Below are positions 7,587-11,493 of a DNA stretch of 11,493 nt, piece after piece. Each line of letters begins with the position of its first letter. The first letter of the stretch is position 1. Where the stretch lies: NCBI GenBank assembly GCA_038828875.1, contig JAWBMQ010000009.1, positions 1 to 11,493 on the forward strand. Direction: 5' to 3'. The notes beneath the pieces are model-generated. The model ran no database searches and was not told the origin of the DNA. It saw only the letters and a program-made list of their open reading frames with translations. The position numbers were made by a program, and so were the translations under genes. Source of the stretch: JAWBMQ01 sp038828875. Lineage in GTDB: Archaea > Nanobdellota > Nanobdellia > Woesearchaeales > JAWBMQ01.

Positions 7587-7997
7587 ATGGCAGATTGTAT
7601 TTTTTGTGGAATTGCAAACAATACAGTACAATCTTTTAAGGTACTCGAAGCTTCAGAATTTGTAGCAGTTTTAGATATAAATCCTGCATCAAGAGGACAT
7701 TTGATGTTAATTCCTAAAAGACATGTTGCTAGGTTTGAGGAATTAAATGAAATCGAGCTGAAAGAATTATCTTATCTTATAGAGTATTTAACAAAGAAGA
7801 TGAAAGATGTTTTAAAATGTACAGGATTTCAGATTTACAATGCTACTGGACAACTTGCAGGTCAACGAATAGATCACTTATTGATTCATATTATTCCAGT
7901 TTATGATAAAATTCCGTTAGTTTTTAAATTCAATGAATATGATGTTAACGAAGCAAATGAAGTTTTAAAAAAGTTCAAAGATTTAAGTAAAAAATGA
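7587..7997 (+). CDS. HIT-family protein with altered histidine triad
   Basis: This 136-residue protein has the full HIT layout. It starts with CIFC (C4, C7), the zinc pair of the HINT-like branch, followed by the core strand-helix region with SRGHLMLIPKRH (35-46) and GQ (92-93). HIT proteins hydrolyse or transfer nucleotides from phosphoramidates, dinucleoside polyphosphates or AMP-lysine. The signature HxHxHxx is here H97-L-L99-I-H101-I-I. The outer histidines are kept, but the middle one, which attacks the phosphorus in known HIT hydrolases, is leucine. The TTG codon differs from CAT/CAC at every or nearly every base, so one read error cannot explain it. The protein may bind nucleotides without ordinary hydrolysis, or use another mechanism. 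It lies 2 bases after the transglutaminase gene and overlaps the next gene by 4 bases (ATGA), which suggests translational coupling. Confidence 0.88.
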   Translation: MADCIFCGIANNTVQSFKVLEASEFVAVLDINPASRGHLMLIPKRHVARFEELNEIELKELSYLIEYLTKKMKDVLKCTGFQIYNATGQLAGQRIDHLLIHIIPVYDKIPLVFKFNEYDVNEANEVLKKFKDLSKK

Positions 7998-8269
7998 AAC
8001 ATCTTTCAGAATATATGAAGTATGTAAAGGATGCAGAAGAAAGTAAAATGGCTTCAATATTCCAATTTTTCTTAATTTTTTATGGAGTTTTACTAAACAT
8101 TGTTGCAGTTTATTATTTTATGGGTACGTCATCGATCAATGAAAAGGTTATGTTGTTTTCAGTTATTGGAATTTTCTTTGTGCTTTCTGGATTTTTTTGG
8201 AAATTACTTCAAAGAAAGAAGAAGATAAATGATGATAGCAAAAGATTTTACAGTCCTATAATTGAATAA
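7994..8269 (+). CDS. Small two-helix membrane protein, unknown function
   Basis: I do not recognise this 91-residue protein. A charged N-terminus (1-20) precedes two hydrophobic segments at about 22-43 and 52-72. A short polar loop joins them, and a basic cluster (RKKK, 74-77) follows the second helix. By the positive-inside rule, the C-terminus, and so both ends, would face the cytoplasm. Its ATG overlaps the TGA of the HIT gene in ATGA, so it is almost certainly co-transcribed and translationally coupled with it. No catalytic motif is visible. Confidence 0.75.
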   Translation: MKHLSEYMKYVKDAEESKMASIFQFFLIFYGVLLNIVAVYYFMGTSSINEKVMLFSVIGIFFVLSGFFWKLLQRKKKINDDSKRFYSPIIE

Positions 8270-8282
8270 ATCCTAAAAAATA

Positions 8283-8293
8283 AAAATCTTTTT
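8283..8293 (+). terminator. Possible T-run terminator after the three-gene run
   Basis: AAAAA-tc-TTTTT follows the membrane-protein gene and ends in a run of five T residues. The stem loop is too short to form well in RNA, so only the T-run counts. The last T residues are also the first bases of a TATA-like TTTTTAAA (8289-8296) that may serve sppA. Confidence 0.25.
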
Positions 8294-8299
8294 AAAATC

Positions 8300-8327
8300 A
8301 AGATAATTGTATTAATTAAGATAATTG
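8300..8327 (+). repeat. 10-bp direct repeat upstream of sppA
   Basis: AAGATAATTG occurs at 8300-8309 and again at 8318-8327, a period of 18 bp. It sits in the 102-base gap before sppA, between two possible TATA-like elements (TTTTTAAA at 8289-8296 and an AT-rich stretch around 8328-8337). It may be an activator or repressor site, or chance in AT-rich DNA. Confidence 0.35.
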
Positions 8328-8361
8328 ATATTTTTAATTGTTATTTATCTTTTAACCAGTT

Positions 8362-8366
8362 GGTGA
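8362..8366 (+). promoter_or_regulatory. Shine-Dalgarno site deciding the sppA start
   Basis: GGTGA matches the archaeal anti-Shine-Dalgarno sequence and ends five bases before the ATG at 8372. The in-frame TTG at 8360 and GTG at 8363 overlap this site and are unlikely starts. Confidence 0.65.
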
Positions 8367-8371
8367 AAATT

Positions 8372-9472
8372 ATGCCAAGAAAAAAGGAAACAAAAATTTC
8401 TGAAAAAAATGAAAAGATAAATAAGGAAGATGAAAAAATAATGCCAGAAGAAAAAGAACAAAAGATAACTTTAAGCTTAAACAATACTGAACCTGTAAAA
8501 GTTGAGAAGATCGATAAGATTGATGAAAAAAAAATTCAGTTACCGCCTGAATTGATTCCATTATTAATCCAAAAGAACGATCCTAAAGAAAAGTTGAAAA
8601 ATGCGATCTTAGCAATAATTTTAATTTCATTTTTTGCTTCATTCTTAATAAGTTTCATAGATTTCAAAGTAGGAAATGTTGCCATAATAAAAATAAAAGG
8701 AGTAATTTCTTATGATAATGAAGATCTTAATTTAGAAAAGATGTTTGATTTTCTTGAAAATGTGAAGAACAATGCAAAGATTAAAGCAATCATTTTAGAT
8801 ATTAACTCTCCTGGAGGTAGTGCAGTAGCTAGTCATCATTTAATGAAAAAGATCTTACAAATTAAGCAAGAAAAGAATATTACAGTTTATGCAGTTATTC
8901 GAGAGTATGGTACTTCTGGAGCATATTGGGTAGCAACAGCAGCAGATAAAATTTATGCTGATGAATTGAGTTTAGTAGGTAGCATAGGGGTATTATCATC
9001 ATTCATAACTCTTGAAAAATTTTTGAAACAACACAACATTACTTATGAAAGAATTGTAGGGGGTAAGTATAAAGATTTAGGATCTATGTTTAAAGATTTG
9101 AATGAAGAAGAAAGGAAACTCTTGCTTGAAAAAGTTTTTTCAGTACACGCTTTCTTTAGAGATTCTGTAGCTAAACAAAGAAACCTTTCAGAAGAAAAAA
9201 TTAATCAACTTGCAACAGGAGAATTTTTTATTGCTAAAGATGCTAAAGAATTAGGATTAGTGGATGAATTAGGAACAATGGATGATGCAATAAAAGATTT
9301 AGAGAAAAACAAATCTATAGTTGTAAAACCTATATACTATGAACCTGAAAAATCATTAATTAAATCTTTATTAGGATTAAGCAACAAAATCGGAATTAAT
9401 TTTGGCAAAGGGATTGCACAAGGGATGAAAGAAGAATTAAGCAATAGTGCAAGAATAGAAATGATAAATTAA
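8372..9472 (+). CDS. sppA: SppA-type signal peptide peptidase, membrane-anchored serine protease
   Basis: SppA cuts up signal peptides left in the membrane after secretion, using a Ser-Lys dyad in a ClpP/crotonase-like fold. In this 366-residue protein the catalytic Ser is S182 in YGTSGAYWVA, and the likely general-base Lys is K234 in GGKYKDLGS. SPGG (146-149) and the GSIGV segment also match the family. One transmembrane helix lies at about 77-98, placing the protease domain outside. Before it is an unusually long tail of about 75 residues, rich in Lys and Glu, that should be cytoplasmic and may be disordered or coiled. It has the single-domain architecture of the short archaeal and Bacillus SppA forms. 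The gene stands alone between the membrane-protein gene and the convergent tRNA. Its probable clients are secreted proteins such as the upstream transglutaminase; this is inference. Confidence 0.9.
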   Translation: MPRKKETKISEKNEKINKEDEKIMPEEKEQKITLSLNNTEPVKVEKIDKIDEKKIQLPPELIPLLIQKNDPKEKLKNAILAIILISFFASFLISFIDFKVGNVAIIKIKGVISYDNEDLNLEKMFDFLENVKNNAKIKAIILDINSPGGSAVASHHLMKKILQIKQEKNITVYAVIREYGTSGAYWVATAADKIYADELSLVGSIGVLSSFITLEKFLKQHNITYERIVGGKYKDLGSMFKDLNEEERKLLLEKVFSVHAFFRDSVAKQRNLSEEKINQLATGEFFIAKDAKELGLVDELGTMDDAIKDLEKNKSIVVKPIYYEPEKSLIKSLLGLSNKIGINFGKGIAQGMKEELSNSARIEMIN

Positions 9473-9474
9473 AT

Positions 9475-9547
<73 letters not shown>

Positions 9548-9574
9548 AAGAACAAGATTTTGAAATATGAACAA

Positions 9575-9582
9575 TTTATAAA
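9575..9582 (-). promoter_or_regulatory. TATA box of tRNA-Glu
   Basis: The palindromic TTTATAAA is centred about 31 nt upstream of the tRNA 5' end, predicting transcription starting around 9552 with a 5-base leader for RNase P to remove. It lies just downstream of the top6B stop codon on the same strand. Confidence 0.6.
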
Positions 9583-9587
9583 AGTTT

Positions 9588-11207
9588 TTATTCTTCTTCG
9601 TTTTCTAATTCTTCTAACTCATCAATAATTTCTCCGCTTCCTTCAAAATCTGTGTTTTCTTCTTCAATCTCTTCAATTGGCTTAATTTTTTCTAAAATTT
9701 CCTTGAGTTTGATTTTAACTTGTTCCTTATCTTTTTCACTTTTCAAATCCATAATATTGCATAACGCTTCAGAAAAACTATCAAGATACTTCTCTAGGTA
9801 TTCTTTTTTCTTAAGTTGATCTTGAATGTTTATCTTTTTTTTCACATAAATAGCTAATTTTCTAGCTGCTTGTTGCAATGCTTTTTTAATTTCAGAAATA
9901 ATTTCTGGATAATGAGCAATTGCTTCTTTTGCTTCTGAAGTATAAGGTACCCAAGAAGAAGCAATATGAACTACGATAACTAAAGGAGCAACAGGTAAAC
10001 CGCCTTTTGGCTGAGAAATTCCATAATTATTCCAGTTAATCTCACTTATTGCTCTGGTTATTGCACATGCCCCTTTCTGATAAAGCAATGGAACTTTATT
10101 AGCAAAACGGATGATGTTAACTTCATCATTACTCAATGCACCTCCGTAAGCTAAACCAACTTCTACGATAAATGGATTTCCTCTGTAAACTTCTGGTTGC
10201 CTTGTTAACGTTACAAAAAATTCAGCTGGAATCTCTTTTCTTAAACCTTTTTCTAAATTTTCTTCTCCTATAGGACTTAAACAATCAGTAGGTGGAGCTA
10301 AAATTTGGGTTTCTTGCATAGCTTTGTAAAGTTTCTCTATCTCTAACCTTTCTAAATCTTTTGGATTTTTGTTTATATCTAATTTTGCTTTTTCACAAAT
10401 TTCTTTTGCTGTTTTTTCACCAATTCTTGAAAACGAATTCATTAAAAATTGAATTATATTTAAGTATGGAGTTTCTTCTATCATTTGAATGAATCTTCCT
10501 AATTCTACGCCATAAGGATGAGGAAGAATCTCTTTAGCTTCTTTAGGCAATTCTTCAGTAGCTCTTGCAAATATTTTTTGTTCAAATTCAGGAGTGATGT
10601 ATATTATAGTAGCATGAGGATTAGCAATTGCAGTATACTTTAAATAACTTTCAATGGCTTTAGCACTTCTACTGTAATCAGCTTCCATTTCCATCTCAAT
10701 TTTTAATCCCGATTCTTTCTCTAATTCAATTTCAGTTTCATAGATAATTTCAGGCTCATTTTTCTTTGTGTTGATTCTAAGCTTACACATGTATGCTTTT
10801 TCCATATCTTTTGTTTTACTAACTATTGTAGTTTCTTTAGCGGTAGTTAGTTGAGAATAAAGTATACATGCAGAAATTCCAATTCCTTGTTGTCCTCGTG
10901 ATTGTTTCAATCTATGAAATTTACTTCCATAAAGTAACTTTCCTAAAGCTTTAGCAACTTTATCTTTAGCAATTCCAGGACCATTATCTTCTACGATCAA
11001 TCTATATCTTTTTTTATCAATTTCTATTATCTGAATTATAATTTCAGGCAAAATTTTAGCTTCTTCACACGCATCTAAGCTATTATCTACAGCTTCTTTT
11101 ATTGAAGTCAAAAGTGCTTTTGTAGGACTATCGAAACCAAGTAAGTGTCTGTTCTTTTCAAAAAATTCAGCAATACTGATCTCTTTGTGCATAACTTTGT
11201 CAGACAT
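9588..11207 (-). CDS. top6B: DNA topoisomerase VI subunit B
   Basis: This is the ATPase subunit of the archaeal type IIB topoisomerase, which works as an A2B2 complex to relax and decatenate DNA. At 539 residues it is full length. The GHKL ATPase domain has EAVDNSLDA (38-46, catalytic E38 and Mg-binding N42), EDNGPGI (73-79) and the glycine-rich lid RGQQGIGIS (104-112). An H2TH domain follows at about 229-300, then the transducer domain with the switch lysine K401 in QPKGG. The last 60 residues are a charged helix and a strongly acidic tail. The ATG at 11207 is supported by a TATA box centred 26.5 nt upstream. The partner gene top6A, commonly adjacent in archaea, is not next to it on the downstream side, where the tRNA lies, and the divergent upstream gene does not look like top6A. 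Confidence 0.96.
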   Translation of the reverse strand: MSDKVMHKEISIAEFFEKNRHLLGFDSPTKALLTSIKEAVDNSLDACEEAKILPEIIIQIIEIDKKRYRLIVEDNGPGIAKDKVAKALGKLLYGSKFHRLKQSRGQQGIGISACILYSQLTTAKETTIVSKTKDMEKAYMCKLRINTKKNEPEIIYETEIELEKESGLKIEMEMEADYSRSAKAIESYLKYTAIANPHATIIYITPEFEQKIFARATEELPKEAKEILPHPYGVELGRFIQMIEETPYLNIIQFLMNSFSRIGEKTAKEICEKAKLDINKNPKDLERLEIEKLYKAMQETQILAPPTDCLSPIGEENLEKGLRKEIPAEFFVTLTRQPEVYRGNPFIVEVGLAYGGALSNDEVNIIRFANKVPLLYQKGACAITRAISEINWNNYGISQPKGGLPVAPLVIVVHIASSWVPYTSEAKEAIAHYPEIISEIKKALQQAARKLAIYVKKKINIQDQLKKKEYLEKYLDSFSEALCNIMDLKSEKDKEQVKIKLKEILEKIKPIEEIEEENTDFEGSGEIIDELEELENEEE

Positions 11208-11229
11208 AATTTCTTTAGTTGTAGATGAA

Positions 11230-11237
11230 TTTAAAAA
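11230..11237 (-). promoter_or_regulatory. TATA box of top6B
   Basis: Minus-strand TTTTTAAA is centred exactly 26.5 nt upstream of the ATG at 11207. No Shine-Dalgarno site precedes that ATG, so the mRNA should be leaderless. Confidence 0.6.
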
Positions 11238-11264
11238 TGTTTTGATAATTGATAATTCGAAAAA

Positions 11265-11272
11265 TTTATATA
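11265..11272 (+). promoter_or_regulatory. TATA box of the terminal partial gene
   Basis: TTTATATA, with the A-rich stretch GAAAAA just before it as a possible BRE, is centred 26.5 nt upstream of the ATG at 11295. This predicts a leaderless transcript. It is paired divergently with the top6B box 35 bp away. Confidence 0.65.
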
Positions 11273-11294
11273 TGAATACAAAATTTTTGATTTT

Positions 11295-11493
11295 ATGGCA
11301 TACTCTATTTTTAAAACTTTTGATAAAAGAATTTTCGATGGTTCTAAAAATTGGATTATCGATTCTTCAAAGGAAGAAATTTATTTTTTAGTTAATTCTA
11401 AAGTTTACGATAAAAAGGTTTTATTTAGTGTTCTTTATCAGATGCAAAAATATGGTTACTTTATTGTTGATTTTGATGATAATGATTTCTTAA
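11295..11493 (+). CDS. Unidentified protein, 3' partial
   Basis: An open frame of 66 codons begins at ATG 11295 and runs off the window without a stop. It starts MAYSIFKTFDKRIF and continues with an alternation of short strand-like segments (IYFLVNSKVY, YGYFIVDFDD) and one helix-like segment (KKVLFSVLYQMQK). No signal peptide is seen. The strand-helix-strand order faintly recalls HxsD-like small proteins, but the resemblance is too weak to name it. It is accepted as a real gene because a good TATA box sits at the leaderless distance and codon use matches the neighbours. It is divergent from top6B and may share regulation with it. Confidence 0.65.
   Translation, partial: MAYSIFKTFDKRIFDGSKNWIIDSSKEEIYFLVNSKVYDKKVLFSVLYQMQKYGYFIVDFDDNDFL

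Noticed and set aside
7881..7883. Sequencing error as the cause of the missing His in the HIT motif
   Set aside because: TTG needs several base changes from either His codon, and the frame is intact on both sides.
8370..8561. Minus-strand open frame of 63 codons
   Set aside because: It is antisense to the Lys/Glu-rich start of sppA. Its Phe/Leu/Ser-rich sequence is the expected complement of AAA/GAA codons.
11185..11391. Plus-strand open frame of 68 codons
   Set aside because: It overlaps the top6B start antisense, crosses both divergent promoters, and runs out of frame over the better-supported gene at 11295.

Overview
This is a very AT-rich stretch of an archaeal chromosome. The archaeal signs are a topoisomerase VI B subunit, an XPD-type iron-sulfur helicase, a single-domain TsaC-type threonylcarbamoyl-AMP synthase, a tRNA gene with no encoded CCA, and TATA boxes centred about 26-28 nt upstream of several start codons (leaderless genes). 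The low GC, compact spacing and gene mix suggest a small-genome DPANN-like lineage (Woesearchaeota or Pacearchaeota type). That placement is an inference, not something the sequence proves.

Layout. Positions 2-2260 (+) carry the end of a large, probably extracellular repeat protein of unknown function, open at its 5' end. An XPD/Rad3-like helicase (2338-4266, +) follows, then a SpeD-type pyruvoyl decarboxylase (4339-4758, +) whose promoter region holds paired inverted repeats, and an 89-residue CxxC/CxxC zinc-type protein (4805-5074, +). A tsaC gene (5085-5651, -) converges on it. Divergent from tsaC is a tight three-gene run: a secreted transglutaminase-like protein (5743-7584), a HIT-family protein (7587-7997) and a two-helix membrane protein (7994-8269). 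Next is a membrane-anchored SppA-type signal peptide peptidase (8372-9472, +), converging on tRNA-Glu(UUC) (9475-9547, -) and top6B (9588-11207, -). A divergent gene starts at 11295 (+) and runs off the window.

How the genes relate. Most are core housekeeping functions (DNA topology and repair, tRNA t6A modification, glutamate decoding, AdoMet-derived decarboxylation). Two units concern the cell envelope: the transglutaminase/HIT/membrane-protein run and SppA. No defence system, CRISPR array, transposon or integrase was seen, and no gene-free stretch exceeds about 105 bases.

Most worth a second look: (1) the first protein is modular, and its repeat homology extends upstream of its first visible ATG, so the real protein is larger; (2) the HIT protein has Leu in place of the middle, nucleophilic His of its signature; (3) two inverted repeats with TTGAAA half-sites overlap the probable speD core promoter; (4) promoters fall into two classes, leaderless genes without a Shine-Dalgarno site and leadered genes with GGTG.
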